Shown here: one piece after another, positions 6,038 through 6,874 of the stretch
Layout of the letters: every line of letters starts with the position of its first letter
Numbering within the stretch: position 1 is the stretch's first letter
Origin: Gammaproteobacteria bacterium
GTDB lineage: Bacteria > Pseudomonadota > Gammaproteobacteria > SZUA-229
Direction of reading: 5' to 3'
Assembly: GCA_013138755.1 (NCBI GenBank)
Contig: WTCC01000227.1
Coordinates: 1-6,874, forward strand
DNA: 6,874 nucleotides
Translations under genes and position numbers: made by a program
Notes under the pieces: model-generated
What the model was told of the DNA's origin: nothing
Databases searched by the model: none
The model's input: only the letters and a program-made list of their open reading frames with translations

Positions 6038-6874
<837 letters not shown>

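Overview
The window reads as a chromosomal segment of a moderately AT-rich Gram-negative bacterium, most likely a gammaproteobacterium. The bacterial-type SerRS, the fused two-domain Nnr, TsaE and an AMIN/Amidase_3/LysM cell-division amidase all look gammaproteobacterial, and nnr-tsaE-amiB is a classic gammaproteobacterial gene order. Every gene I can support lies on the minus strand, so transcription runs from the right edge to the left edge.

Right part (6874 down to 2427) is housekeeping. It holds the C-terminal two thirds of seryl-tRNA synthetase (serS, cut by the window edge). Next comes nnr, bifunctional NAD(P)H-hydrate repair. It is followed by tsaE, the ATPase of tRNA t6A synthesis, whose ATG overlaps the nnr stop codon as ATGA. 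After a 137-nt AT-rich gap comes an N-acetylmuramoyl-L-alanine amidase with a twin-arginine signal. A clear Rho-independent terminator 42 nt past the amidase stop closes this unit. In many gammaproteobacteria mutL, miaA and hfq follow amiB; here they do not.

Left part (2426 down to 1) is accessory. An AT-rich intergenic stretch of about 500 nt carries promoter-like elements and a perfect 15-nt dyad (TTTTGTG-A-CACAAAA on the minus strand). It leads into a two-gene operon of exported DUF11-type (Ig-like, conserved-repeat) proteins of about 391 and 169 residues, with 8 nt between them. Beyond a GC-rich hairpin an ORF with Gly-Pro-Pro-rich hexapeptide repeats starts at 130 and runs off the left edge; its reality and strand are uncertain.

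The housekeeping genes are conventional. The parts worth a second look are the DUF11 cassette, its leader/operator region and the repeat-bearing ORF at the left edge. I see no tRNA, rRNA, CRISPR array, insertion sequence or recognisable defence system. I do not see strong evidence for an undescribed system inside this window.
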